A program made the translations under genes and the position numbers. Below are positions 1-7,561 of a DNA stretch of 25,372 bases, one piece after another (the first letter of the stretch is position 1; the number at the start of each line of letters is the position of its first letter). Under the pieces are notes generated by a model. The model was given only the letters and a program-made list of their open reading frames with translations. It did no database searches and had not been told where the DNA came from. Source of the DNA: Lachnoclostridium sp. (lineage in GTDB: Bacteria; Bacillota_A; Clostridia; Lachnospirales; Lachnospiraceae); contig SVDR01000036.1 in the NCBI GenBank assembly GCA_015057755.1, positions 1 through 25,372 of the forward strand, given 5' to 3'.

Positions 1-1485
1 GTTCACGATGAGTGGCAGCAGTTCGTAACAGTAGCTCCGAAGGATCAGATTGTAAACGGTGCAAAACCGACAGAAGAGCAGAAAGAGCTTTGCCAGGTGA
101 AGACAACTGCTGCAAACGCAAAACGTGAGCAGAGAGTTGCTGACATGTTTGATGCAGATAAGGCAAATGCGATCGTTGCAAAATATGGCTACAGCCAGGA
201 AATCTATAACGTACTTTTCGACTCCAGAAGCAATATGACAAATCTTGTTGCATTCTTAGAGGATGAAAACTACGACGCACAGGCAAAAGAGAAATTATTA
301 CTCACACTGTCCAAGAAAGACAGAAGAGATGTGAATATTGAGATCCTCAAAGAGGCTCTTGATCTGACAAAAGACTTCACATACGAAGATGAGGATATGT
401 TCTACAAATATGTGGTTTGCCCGCGCGCTTACTATGAGCCGATGTGCAAATCCAGACAGTTCATTCTGGACTTCTTCACAGAAGAGCAGAAAGCTGCATT
501 TAAGGCAGATCCGAAGTCTGTATGGACTTATATTAATGAAACAATCGGTTTTGATCCGACAATCGAGTACGGTCAGATCACAACAAATCCGATCGGTGCA
601 TTAACTGTTAAAAATGCAAGCCCGCTTTCCAAGAAGATCCTCTTCGTAGCGATCTGCCGTGCACTGGGCATCATGTCCAGAATCAATATGCTCAACCAGC
701 TGGCTGAGTACTATGCAGACGGCGCATTCGTTCCGGTAGAAGTTCTTGAAAAGGGTAACTGCACAATCATCTTTGAAAAAGAAGAGGATGAGACATTCCT
801 GTACTATCCGGACTTCTCCATCGGTCTCCTTGTGAATGGCGAATACCAGACACTGGATCTCGAAAATGAGAAATGGGATGGCAACCAGTTAAAGATCAAC
901 GTGACAAGCGGCGAATACCGTGTGATCACAGACAACCGTCTTCCGAACGGTAACCTCTATGCAAACAAGTACCACTTCTACCTTGGCGAGGGCGAGACAA
1001 AGACTTTGAAGCTCGAGAAATACCAGGCAAATCTGGCTGAGATGCTCGACAACTTTGCACTCGACGAGTTCAAGGTATACGATGAGGAAGGCAACGTGGT
1101 TCTCGGCAGCGAGCTGACAAAGAACAAAGCAATCCTCATGTGGCTTGAGCAGGGCAAGGAGCCGACAGAGCACATCTTAAATGAGATGCTCGATCAGGAA
1201 GATGACTTCCAGGAGCTTCCGGCTGATATCATTTTCATGATCAACGGCAAGGGCGCTCTTGAAAATGCAAAAGTACAGAAAGTTCTTGCTACATTCCCGA
1301 AGATCAAAGTGTACTACGACAGCTTCGTTCCGAACGTAGAGACTCTGGCAAGAAGAATGTATGTGGACCCGGACAAATTACCGTTAGTACTGGTTACAAC
1401 CAAAGAACTGAATGCGGTTTATGCATGCAGCGGTTATAACGTAGGCAGCGGCGATATGTTAGTTAAAATCTGTAATAATTTCTAG
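1..1485 (+). CDS. Transglutaminase-like/thioredoxin-like protein (5' partial)
   Basis: The reading frame is open from base 1, so the gene starts upstream and 494 C-terminal residues are visible. A GTG at 97 is internal and has no ribosome site. About residues 190-250 resemble a transglutaminase-like (papain-fold) core: the stretch ending LFVAICRALGI is typical of the helix that follows the catalytic cysteine. The cysteine itself appears to be replaced, because the sequence before that helix reads NASPLSKK. A beta-rich section follows. The last 100 or so residues look like a thioredoxin-like fold, with DIIFMING as a central strand and DKLPLVLV as a cis-proline-type turn, but without a CxxC motif. 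It is therefore probably not a working transglutaminase or thioredoxin; a scaffold or binding role is a guess. The fold assignment comes from motif reading and is moderate in confidence. Confidence 0.55.
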   Translation, partial: VHDEWQQFVTVAPKDQIVNGAKPTEEQKELCQVKTTAANAKREQRVADMFDADKANAIVAKYGYSQEIYNVLFDSRSNMTNLVAFLEDENYDAQAKEKLLLTLSKKDRRDVNIEILKEALDLTKDFTYEDEDMFYKYVVCPRAYYEPMCKSRQFILDFFTEEQKAAFKADPKSVWTYINETIGFDPTIEYGQITTNPIGALTVKNASPLSKKILFVAICRALGIMSRINMLNQLAEYYADGAFVPVEVLEKGNCTIIFEKEEDETFLYYPDFSIGLLVNGEYQTLDLENEKWDGNQLKINVTSGEYRVITDNRLPNGNLYANKYHFYLGEGETKTLKLEKYQANLAEMLDNFALDEFKVYDEEGNVVLGSELTKNKAILMWLEQGKEPTEHILNEMLDQEDDFQELPADIIFMINGKGALENAKVQKVLATFPKIKVYYDSFVPNVETLARRMYVDPDKLPLVLVTTKELNAVYACSGYNVGSGDMLVKICNNF

Positions 1486-1506
1486 TATTATTGTGACAAA
1501 TGCGCA

Positions 1507-1535
1507 TTGACTTTCACGGCAAATTTAGGCATAAT
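1507..1535 (+). promoter_or_regulatory. Sigma-A-type promoter for the 1583 gene
   Basis: TTGACT at 1507-1512 and CATAAT at 1530-1535 are separated by 17 bp. The promoter lies between the end of the transglutaminase-like gene and the ribosome site of the next gene, so it probably starts transcription of the small acidic protein and perhaps of the ABC ATPase behind it. Confidence 0.6.
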
Positions 1536-1582
1536 AGATATAATGACAATAGTCTAAGTATGAGTGAAAGGAGGAACTAAAT

Positions 1583-1909
1583 ATGGACCATGAAATGAAC
1601 TTTATGGAAGATACTTTAGCGTATTTCGATCCTTCGATGATGGACGAGATGAATGATTCCCTCCTGGAACTTTTATGTGAGGACGGTTTTCTGGATATGG
1701 AGGAGATTTCCGAGGCGGAAACTCCGGAAGATCAGGAAGCGCTTCTCCGCCGCGCGATCGAGCGTGGCTTCCCACAGGAGTGGGATGAAGAAAGCCTGGA
1801 TGCAGCTGTAAAGCTGATCGTTAAAAAACTCGATTCTCTTCGAATCTGGAAGGATCTGGTGGATGAAGACAATCATCTGCGGGCTCCGCCGGAACTGTGT
1901 GCGGATTGA
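1583..1909 (+). CDS. Small acidic protein of unknown function
   Basis: This is a 108-residue protein I do not recognise. It has a good start: AAAGGAGGA ends a few bases before the ATG, and a sigma-A-like promoter lies at 1507-1535. The protein is rich in Asp, Glu, Met and Leu and looks helical, with no signal peptide, membrane segment or metal-binding motif. It has an acidic N-terminal half and a more mixed C-terminal half around KLIVKKLDSLRIWKDLV. The gene is followed after 52 bp by the ABC ATPase, with no terminator between, so co-transcription is plausible. The composition resembles small adaptor-like cytoplasmic proteins, but no function can be assigned. Confidence 0.75.
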   Translation: MDHEMNFMEDTLAYFDPSMMDEMNDSLLELLCEDGFLDMEEISEAETPEDQEALLRRAIERGFPQEWDEESLDAAVKLIVKKLDSLRIWKDLVDEDNHLRAPPELCAD

Positions 1910-1961
1910 TCATTTTTGTACATAGTAAATTAAGAGAATAAATAATAAGGAGAATTTTAAT

Positions 1962-3152
1962 ATGGCAACCGTATCTTTAAGAGGAATTAAGAAAGTTTAC
2001 CCGAATACAGAAGGCAAGAAGAAAAAAGCGAAAAAAGGTGAAGAAGTTAAGAAAACTAACCTCACTATCACTGAGGAAGGCGTTCTTGCAGTTCAGGATT
2101 TCAACCTTGAAATCGCAGACAAAGAGTTTATCGTACTCGTAGGTCCGTCCGGTTGCGGTAAGTCCACAACACTGAGAATGGTAGCTGGTCTTGAGGAGAT
2201 CTCCGGTGGTGACCTTCTCATCGATGGCAAGAGAATGAACGACGTAGCTCCGAAGGATCGTGATATCGCGATGGTATTCCAGTCCTACGCTCTTTACCCG
2301 CATATGACAGTATACGAGAACATGGCATTCCCGCTTAAATTAAGAAAGATGCCGCAGGACGAGATCGATCGTCGTGTAAAAGTTGCTGCTGAGACACTTG
2401 ATATCACACAGTACCTTGAGAGAAAACCGAAGGCTCTTTCCGGTGGTCAGAGACAGCGTGTAGCGATCGGTCGTGCAATCGTTCGTGAGCCGAAAGCCCT
2501 CCTGATGGACGAGCCGTTATCCAACCTTGATGCTAAGCTTCGTAACCAGATGAGAGCTGAGATCATCAAACTTCGTCAGAAACTCGACACAACATTCATG
2601 TATGTTACACATGACCAGACAGAGGCTATGACTCTTGGTGATCGTATCGTTATCATGAAAGACGGTGTTATCCAGCAGGTTGGTACTCCGCAGGAAGTAT
2701 TCGATCATCCGAGAAACCTCTTCGTAGCTGGCTTCATCGGCATGCCGCGTATGAACCTCTTCGATGCAGAGCTTGTTATGAAAGATGGCAAGTATGCAGT
2801 TGAAGTTGGCGGCATTAGCGTAGTTCTTTCCGACGACAAGCAGGCTAACCTCAAAGCTCAGAACGTAGCTCCGCAGGCTATCACACTCGGCGTTCGTCCG
2901 GAGCATATCTCCCTTGCAAAAGCTGGCGCACCGGCTATCAACGGTACAGTAGACGTAAGCGAGATGATGGGTAGCTCCGTTCACCTTCACGTTACAGCTC
3001 TCGGCGTAGACACAATCATTATCGTTCAGACAATGGGTCTCGACCAGGCTACACTTGACAACTTCGCTATCGGCAAACCGCTTGCATTCGATTTCGATGG
3101 CTCCGTTGCTCACGTATTCGATAAGAACACAGGCAAGAACCTTGAGTTCTAA
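1962..3152 (+). CDS. msmX: Multi-sugar ABC transporter ATPase, MsmX/UgpC type
   Basis: This is the ATPase subunit of carbohydrate (CUT1-type) ABC importers, 396 residues, cytoplasmic and acting at the membrane with permease pairs. Visible motifs are Walker A GPSGCGKST (61-69), Q-loop Q107, signature LSGGQ (159-163), Walker B LLMDE (180-184) and switch H217. After about residue 235 comes the regulatory beta-barrel (TOBE/MalK-like) domain with GVRPEHISL. Between the first two strands (residues 16-40) there is a lysine-rich insertion not present in classical MalK. No permease or binding protein lies next to it. In Firmicutes, MsmX-type ATPases serve several sugar importers encoded elsewhere, and that is inferred here. 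AAGGAG lies 7 bases before the ATG. The codon choice is strongly biased, which suggests high expression. UgpC is an alternative name for the same family. Confidence 0.92.
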   Translation: MATVSLRGIKKVYPNTEGKKKKAKKGEEVKKTNLTITEEGVLAVQDFNLEIADKEFIVLVGPSGCGKSTTLRMVAGLEEISGGDLLIDGKRMNDVAPKDRDIAMVFQSYALYPHMTVYENMAFPLKLRKMPQDEIDRRVKVAAETLDITQYLERKPKALSGGQRQRVAIGRAIVREPKALLMDEPLSNLDAKLRNQMRAEIIKLRQKLDTTFMYVTHDQTEAMTLGDRIVIMKDGVIQQVGTPQEVFDHPRNLFVAGFIGMPRMNLFDAELVMKDGKYAVEVGGISVVLSDDKQANLKAQNVAPQAITLGVRPEHISLAKAGAPAINGTVDVSEMMGSSVHLHVTALGVDTIIIVQTMGLDQATLDNFAIGKPLAFDFDGSVAHVFDKNTGKNLEF

Positions 3153-3181
3153 TTTCTGATACATACCATATAGAAATGCCG

Positions 3182-3214
3182 ACAGGCGGGATAGTGATAT
3201 CCCGCCTGTTTTTT
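3182..3214 (+). terminator. Terminator after the ABC ATPase
   Basis: A perfect 11-bp stem (3182-3192 with 3199-3209) with a 6-base loop is followed by a T run to 3214. It lies between two convergent genes. The opposite side has only a short T run, so it is mainly a plus-strand terminator. Confidence 0.9.
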
Positions 3215-3225
3215 GATCGTTTTTA

Positions 3226-3903
3226 TTAATTTGTCGAGTCTTTTCGGAAACGCAGGAACCAGTCCAGCGCGTATTCATTCGTATCTGTGGATGCCATACC
3301 GGCCTCTGCATCAGATACAGTTACCGGAGTAGAGATAATGAGGTCATCGCCCGGTCTCCAGTTAGCCGGTGTTGAGTTGTGGGTTTCATCTGATTTCTGA
3401 AGCGCCTGGATCATTCGTTTGATCTCATCAAAATTACGTCCTGTGGTCAATGGATAGTAGACAATAGAACGGATAATACCCTGAGGATCAATGATAAAGA
3501 CGGCTCTTACAGCCTGGGTACTGGAAACATTTGGTTGCAACATGCCATATTTTGTCGAAACTTTTGTGTTTAAATCTGCAATTACCGGAAAGTCAATCTT
3601 GACATTTTTCATGCCATTCCATTCCAGTTCTTCAATTTTTCGAATCCAGGCAATATGAGAATAGAGAGAGTCCACAGACAAACCCAGCAGTTCCACGTTC
3701 ATTTCGCGAAATTCGTCTTTCATGGAAGCCATTGTCATAAACTCGGTCGTGCATACCGGGGTAAAATCAGAAGGGTGGGAAAAGAAGAGCACCCATTTAC
3801 CTGCATAATCTTCAGGAAAATGTATGGTTCCGTTGGTTGTCAGTGCCTGAAAGGCCGGTGCTTTATCTCCGATCAATGGGAGTCGGTTAACGTTTTCGGT
3901 CAT
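3226..3903 (-). CDS. Peroxiredoxin, 1-Cys Prx6 type
   Basis: This is a thiol peroxidase that would reduce hydrogen peroxide and organic hydroperoxides in the cytoplasm, 225 residues. The active-site pattern PxxxTxxC is present at P44, T48 and C51 (HPSDFTPVCTTEF), and C51 is the peroxidatic cysteine. The C-terminal extension with TPANWRPGDDLI is typical of the Prx6 subgroup rather than of AhpC. C51 is the only cysteine, so a resolving cysteine must come from another molecule or a small thiol. The C-terminal cysteines of archaeal Prx6 homologues are absent. AAAGGAGG precedes the ATG. It is transcribed alone, convergent with the ABC ATPase and divergent from spoVT. The reductant partner is not visible nearby. 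Confidence 0.9.
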   Translation of the reverse strand: MTENVNRLPLIGDKAPAFQALTTNGTIHFPEDYAGKWVLFFSHPSDFTPVCTTEFMTMASMKDEFREMNVELLGLSVDSLYSHIAWIRKIEELEWNGMKNVKIDFPVIADLNTKVSTKYGMLQPNVSSTQAVRAVFIIDPQGIIRSIVYYPLTTGRNFDEIKRMIQALQKSDETHNSTPANWRPGDDLIISTPVTVSDAEAGMASTDTNEYALDWFLRFRKDSTN

Positions 3904-3934
3904 GCAAATATCCTCCTTTGTCTTTGATACAAAA

Positions 3935-3943
3935 AGTATAGCA
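3935..3943 (-). promoter_or_regulatory. Extended -10 promoter for the peroxiredoxin
   Basis: On the minus strand TGC is followed directly by TATACT (extended -10), about 30 bp before the start codon. No good -35 is present at 17 bp, which is usual for extended -10 promoters. No clear PerR box was seen. Confidence 0.5.
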
Positions 3944-3966
3944 TATTTTTATCAGTATTGGTATTA

Positions 3967-3973
3967 CATAATA
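3967..3973 (+). promoter_or_regulatory. Possible forespore-type -10 for spoVT
   Basis: CATAATA matches the sigma-G/sigma-F -10 consensus and would place the transcript start near 3980, exactly at the foot of the leader hairpin. A GCATA at 3941-3945 resembles the -35, but its spacing (21 bp) is longer than ideal. SpoVT is a sigma-G regulon member in Bacillus subtilis, which supports the reading. Confidence 0.35.
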
Positions 3974-3980
3974 AGAAGAG

Positions 3981-4050
3981 TATAAAAATCCTCCATTTAC
4001 AGATACTACATCCAGAAACGGTTAGTACAGTAAATGGAGGAATTTTTATA
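3981..4050 (+). promoter_or_regulatory. Leader hairpin burying the spoVT ribosome site
   Basis: Bases 3981-4000 pair with 4030-4050 in a 20-bp stem with a single bulged A (4042). An inner 5-bp stem (4004-4008 with 4023-4027) continues it. The 3' arm contains the GGAGG ribosome site (4036-4040) and the A of the ATG at 4050. There is no upstream plus-strand gene for it to terminate. Confidence 0.8.
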
Positions 4051-4598
4051 TGAAAGCTACAGGAATTGTAAGGAGAATCGATGACCTTGGCCGTGTGGTA
4101 ATTCCAAAGGAGATCCGGCGTACACTGCGTCTGCGTGAGGGTACTCCGCTGGAGATTTTTACGGACCGGGAAGGCGAGATCATTCTCAAGAAATACTCTC
4201 CGATGATGGAGTTAAATGCCTTTGCCGGGCAGTATGCAGATGCAATGGCGCAGTCTACCGGTCTGATGGTTTGTATTACAGACCGTGATCAGGTGATCGC
4301 GGCAGCCGGAGGTGCCAAGAAAGAGCTGTACCAGAAGCCTATCAGCAAGCAGTTGGAGCATGTGATCCAGGAACGGATGACGGTTCAGGCGGGAAAAGAT
4401 GACCGGACATACACACCGATCGCGGCAGAGGATATCGAGGGTGTGACAGCCCAGGTGATTTCTCCGATCATCTGCGAAGGCGATGCCATCGGTGCAGTTG
4501 TTTTGATGAGCAGAGAGCCAAGAGTGAAGTTCGGTGACGGGGAATTGAGACTTGCAGCGACCGCCTCCGGATTTCTGGGCCGTCAGATGGAAAGCTGA
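4050..4598 (+). CDS. spoVT: Stage V sporulation protein T
   Basis: This is a DNA-binding regulator of late, forespore-specific (sigma-G) genes, 182 residues. The N-terminal AbrB/MazE-type swapped-hairpin domain (about 1-47) contains GIVRRIDDLGRVVIPKEIRR, which is nearly diagnostic. The C-terminal part (about 55-180) is the GAF-like domain of SpoVT, where a ligand is suspected but unknown. The size matches the family. GGAGG lies 9 bases before the ATG but inside a long hairpin. The position upstream of mazG, rqcP, yabP and yabQ is the same as in Bacillus. In B. subtilis SpoVT also regulates its own gene, so the inverted repeat at its start could act as RNA, as DNA, or as both. Confidence 0.95.
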   Translation: MKATGIVRRIDDLGRVVIPKEIRRTLRLREGTPLEIFTDREGEIILKKYSPMMELNAFAGQYADAMAQSTGLMVCITDRDQVIAAAGGAKKELYQKPISKQLEHVIQERMTVQAGKDDRTYTPIAAEDIEGVTAQVISPIICEGDAIGAVVLMSREPRVKFGDGELRLAATASGFLGRQMES

Positions 4599-4627
4599 TA
4601 CCGGCGAAGATGAAATAGAAAGACACA

Positions 4628-4662
4628 CAGCCGGTGCGGGAATCATCCCACCGGCTGATTTT
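4628..4662 (+). terminator. Hairpin between spoVT and dctP
   Basis: CAGCCGGT (4628-4635) pairs with ACCGGCTG (4650-4657), with a further GGGA/TCCC pairing inside, followed by a weak ATTTTG. It ends 4-9 bases before the dctP ribosome site (4666-4671), so no promoter fits after it. It is a weak terminator or attenuator. Confidence 0.55.
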
Positions 4663-4678
4663 GACAGGAGGCGCATTC

Positions 4679-5719
4679 ATGAAACGATCATATATACGAA
4701 TGGTTTCTCTTACGATCGCAATTACGGCTGCAGGGTTACTGCTCAGCGGCTGTGCAAAAGCTCAGGAAAAGAGGATTGTTCGGATCGGACATAATCAGTC
4801 CACCAATCATCCGTCCCACATTGGCCTGACTGCATTTCAGGAATATATTCATTCCCGGTTGGGGGATCAATATGTGGTTGAGGTATATCCAAGTGAGCTT
4901 CTGGGGTCACAGACAGACATGGTGCAGCTGACCCAGACGGGAGCCATTGATTTTTGCATTGCAAGCAATTCGATCTTGGAAACATTCAGCAGAAACTACA
5001 GTATTTTTAATCTGCCGTATCTGTTTGCAAGTCAGGAAATATATCATGCAGTCATGGACGATCCGGAGGTCACAACTCCGATTTTCGAATCAACGGTGGA
5101 TGCAGGATTCACATCCGTGACATGGCTTGATGCGGGAACAAGAAATTTTTATACGATCAATAGACCGATCTACAGTCCCTCCGATCTGAAGGGATTGAAA
5201 ATCCGGGTTCAGCAGTCCCCAACCAATATTGAGATGATGCGGCTGCTGGGCGGTTCTGCGACACCCATGGGATTTGGCGAGGTGTATACATCGCTGCAAT
5301 CCGGGATTATTGACGGCGCAGAAAATAATGAACTGGCGCTGAGAGACAATGGGCATGGAGATATCTGCAAATATTATTCGTATGATATGCACCAGATGAT
5401 TCCAGACCTGCTAATTGGCAACAATACATTTCTGAACAGTCTGCAGCCGGAGGAACGGGCGGTTTTCGAAGAGGGATTTGACTTGCTGAACCGGGTGCAG
5501 AGGGAGGCCTGGACGGAAGGAGTGGCAGATTCGGTAAATCATGCGATCCAGAATCAGGGTGTAGAATTTATTTATCCGGATACAGAACCGTTCCGAATGG
5601 CAGTTTTGCCGCTGCACACATCGGTTCTGGCAGATATTCCTGAGATTCAGCCGGTGTATGATAAAATCCAGGAGTATAATCTGCGGGGAATTCCGGAGGC
5701 GGACATGGAGGGCATATGA
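4679..5719 (+). CDS. dctP: TRAP transporter solute-binding lipoprotein
   Basis: This is the extracytoplasmic substrate-binding subunit of a tripartite ATP-independent periplasmic transporter, 346 residues. The start is the ATG at 4679, with AGGAGG at 4666-4671 and 7 bases between; the in-frame GTG at 4634 lacks a ribosome site. A signal sequence ends in the lipobox LLSGC (C25), so it is a lipoprotein anchored on the outer face of the membrane. The section LKIRVQQSPTNIEMMRLLGG carries the arginine that in DctP proteins binds the substrate carboxylate, so an organic acid is the likely substrate. Its exact identity cannot be read. It forms one operon with dctQ (4-base ATGA overlap) and dctM. Confidence 0.93.
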   Translation: MKRSYIRMVSLTIAITAAGLLLSGCAKAQEKRIVRIGHNQSTNHPSHIGLTAFQEYIHSRLGDQYVVEVYPSELLGSQTDMVQLTQTGAIDFCIASNSILETFSRNYSIFNLPYLFASQEIYHAVMDDPEVTTPIFESTVDAGFTSVTWLDAGTRNFYTINRPIYSPSDLKGLKIRVQQSPTNIEMMRLLGGSATPMGFGEVYTSLQSGIIDGAENNELALRDNGHGDICKYYSYDMHQMIPDLLIGNNTFLNSLQPEERAVFEEGFDLLNRVQREAWTEGVADSVNHAIQNQGVEFIYPDTEPFRMAVLPLHTSVLADIPEIQPVYDKIQEYNLRGIPEADMEGI

Positions 5720-6189
5720 GCAGGATTCGAGAGTATTTGAATAAGGGACTGTATGTACTGGCAGGAGGCAGTTTTATCCTGATGACGCTGCTGACCTGCT
5801 GGCAGGTGTTTACCCGCTATATTCTGGGCAAACCTTCTTCCTGGTCGGAGGAATTGGTATCGTATTTGTTTGCCTGGATGACCCTTTTGGGGTCCTCCCT
5901 TGTGGTGGGCGACCGCGGGCATATGAATATTCCGCTTTTGGTAGAAAAATCCAGTCCGTCAACGCGAACAGCATTATCCGTACTGGCGGAGGCGGTTGCT
6001 GCAGTGTTTGCAGGCGTTATTTTAGTATACGGAGGAATCCAGATCACAGACCTGGCAATGGCGCAAATGACGTCGGCTCTGGGGGTTCCTGTTGGTGTGT
6101 TTTATACGGTACTTCCACTCAGCGGTATTTTGAATATTGTCTATTGTATACTGAATATTGTAGAAATAACAACCGCGGAGAAGCAGTAA
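5716..6189 (+). CDS. dctQ: TRAP transporter small permease subunit
   Basis: This is the four-helix membrane subunit of the TRAP transporter, 157 residues, in the usual size range. Four hydrophobic segments lie near residues 13-35, 45-65, 85-107 and 125-147. The motif PSSWSEELVSYLFAWMTLLG is typical of DctQ, and the SWSEE/W region follows the first helix. Translation is coupled to dctP through the ATGA overlap at 5716-5719. DctQ binds DctM and is needed for Na+-driven uptake; this comes from family knowledge. Confidence 0.92.
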   Translation: MSRIREYLNKGLYVLAGGSFILMTLLTCWQVFTRYILGKPSSWSEELVSYLFAWMTLLGSSLVVGDRGHMNIPLLVEKSSPSTRTALSVLAEAVAAVFAGVILVYGGIQITDLAMAQMTSALGVPVGVFYTVLPLSGILNIVYCILNIVEITTAEKQ

Positions 6190-6207
6190 GAATGGGGTGA
6201 GCATATC

Positions 6208-7509
6208 ATGGCAATTCAATCGTTAATCATTATTTTACTTGTTTTAACCGGTTTGCTGGTGCTGGGTGTTCCGATTTCCTATGCGATCGGTATTTCGTCA
6301 TTGGCTGCCATTGTCCGGATCATGCCGCTGGATGTGGCGGTTTTGACGGCAGCGCAGAGAACATTTGTGGGAATGAGCAAGTTCAGTCTGACTGCAATCC
6401 CGTTTTTTATTTTGGCAGGAAATCTGATGAACCAGGGAGGCATCGCCAAGCGGCTGGTGGACTTTGTGATGGCAATCCTGGGAAAATGTCCGGGAGCGCT
6501 TTTGGTGACAAACGTCGGTGCGAATGCGCTTTTTGGCGCGATTTCCGGTTCTGCATCTGCGGCAGCGGCAGCCGTCGGAAGCATGGTCCGCGCAGGAGAA
6601 GAAGAGCAGGGATACGATCCGGCCATCTGTGCGGCCACCAATGCGGCCTCTGCTCCATCCGGACTTCTGATCCCGCCGTCCAATGCATTGATCACCTATT
6701 CTCTGGCAGCGGGCGGAACTTCGGTGGCGGCGCTGTTTATGGCAGGCTATGTTCCGGGCATTATCTGGGCGTTCATGTGTGCGGCTGTAGCGGTTGCCAT
6801 TTCGATCAAGCATGGATATAGAGGCACTCCCGGAAAATTCGACTGGAGTAATCTCATCCACGCAACACTGGCTGCGATTCCGTCCCTATCCCTGATCATC
6901 GTTGTGATCGGCGGTATTGTGGCAGGTATTTTTACCGCGACAGAAGGATCGGCAATCGCGGTGGTCTATGCACTGATCCTTGGCATTTTTTATCGAAATA
7001 TGACTCTGAAATCCTTTTGGAAGATTGTAGTGGACAGCGCCAAAATGTCAGGCATGGTCGTTTTTCTCATCGGCGTGTCCAACATTCTCGGCTGGGTCAT
7101 GGCATTCACACAGATTCCCCAGGCTGTTTCTGAAGTTTTGCTGGGAATCACAAACAACAAATATCTGATTCTTCTGATCATGAACGTGATCCTTTTGATT
7201 GCCGGTACATTTATGGATGTGACACCTGCGATTTTGATTTTCACGCCGCTGTTTCTGCCGATCGTGAAAACGTTTGGAATGCATCCCGTTCAGTTCGGAT
7301 TAATTCTCGTATATAATCTTTGTATCGGAAATATTACACCGCCGGTGGGAAATACGCTGTTTGTCGGCATTAAAGTGGGAAATACAAGCCTTGGCCGTGT
7401 GATCCCGTATATGCTGCTGTACTATGGAGCAATTTTGGCAGGACTTCTGCTCGTGACGTATGTACCGCTGGTGAGCCTTGGACTTCCGAGAATAACAGGG
7501 CTGATTTGA
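6208..7509 (+). CDS. dctM: TRAP transporter large permease subunit
   Basis: This is the channel-forming subunit that couples substrate uptake to the sodium gradient, 433 residues, with about 11-12 hydrophobic segments spread over its length. Typical DctM stretches are visible: IPFFILAGNLM near residue 65, the Ala/Gly/Ser-rich re-entrant loop GAISGSASAAAAAVGSM, the SGLLIPPSN loop, and the C-terminal NLCIGNITPPVGNTLF. A GGGGTGA ribosome site precedes the ATG by about 8 bases. It ends the three-gene TRAP operon. No terminator follows, and the mazG promoter begins within 30 bp. Confidence 0.93.
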   Translation: MAIQSLIIILLVLTGLLVLGVPISYAIGISSLAAIVRIMPLDVAVLTAAQRTFVGMSKFSLTAIPFFILAGNLMNQGGIAKRLVDFVMAILGKCPGALLVTNVGANALFGAISGSASAAAAAVGSMVRAGEEEQGYDPAICAATNAASAPSGLLIPPSNALITYSLAAGGTSVAALFMAGYVPGIIWAFMCAAVAVAISIKHGYRGTPGKFDWSNLIHATLAAIPSLSLIIVVIGGIVAGIFTATEGSAIAVVYALILGIFYRNMTLKSFWKIVVDSAKMSGMVVFLIGVSNILGWVMAFTQIPQAVSEVLLGITNNKYLILLIMNVILLIAGTFMDVTPAILIFTPLFLPIVKTFGMHPVQFGLILVYNLCIGNITPPVGNTLFVGIKVGNTSLGRVIPYMLLYYGAILAGLLLVTYVPLVSLGLPRITGLI

Positions 7510-7531
7510 ATACCCCAAAGGCAGAGAAGTA

Positions 7532-7540
7532 TGGTATAAT
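7532..7540 (+). promoter_or_regulatory. Extended -10 promoter for mazG
   Basis: TGG is followed directly by TATAAT (7535-7540). No -35 match is present at 17 bp. The predicted start near 7547 would leave a leader of only about 15 bases, beginning at the ribosome site. Confidence 0.6.
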
Positions 7541-7561
7541 CTCTCTAAAGGAGAGATGGAT

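Noticed and set aside
2517..3311. Minus-strand frame of 264 codons opposite the ABC ATPase
   Set aside because: It overlaps both the ATPase and the peroxiredoxin gene, crosses a terminator and has no ribosome site or family features.
4634..4678. Upstream GTG start for dctP
   Set aside because: It would place a hydrophilic extension before the lipoprotein signal sequence and lies in the hairpin; the ATG at 4679 has a perfect ribosome site.
6298..6861. Minus-strand frames opposite dctM
   Set aside because: Several overlapping frames opposite a GC-rich membrane-protein gene are expected by chance; none has a ribosome site.
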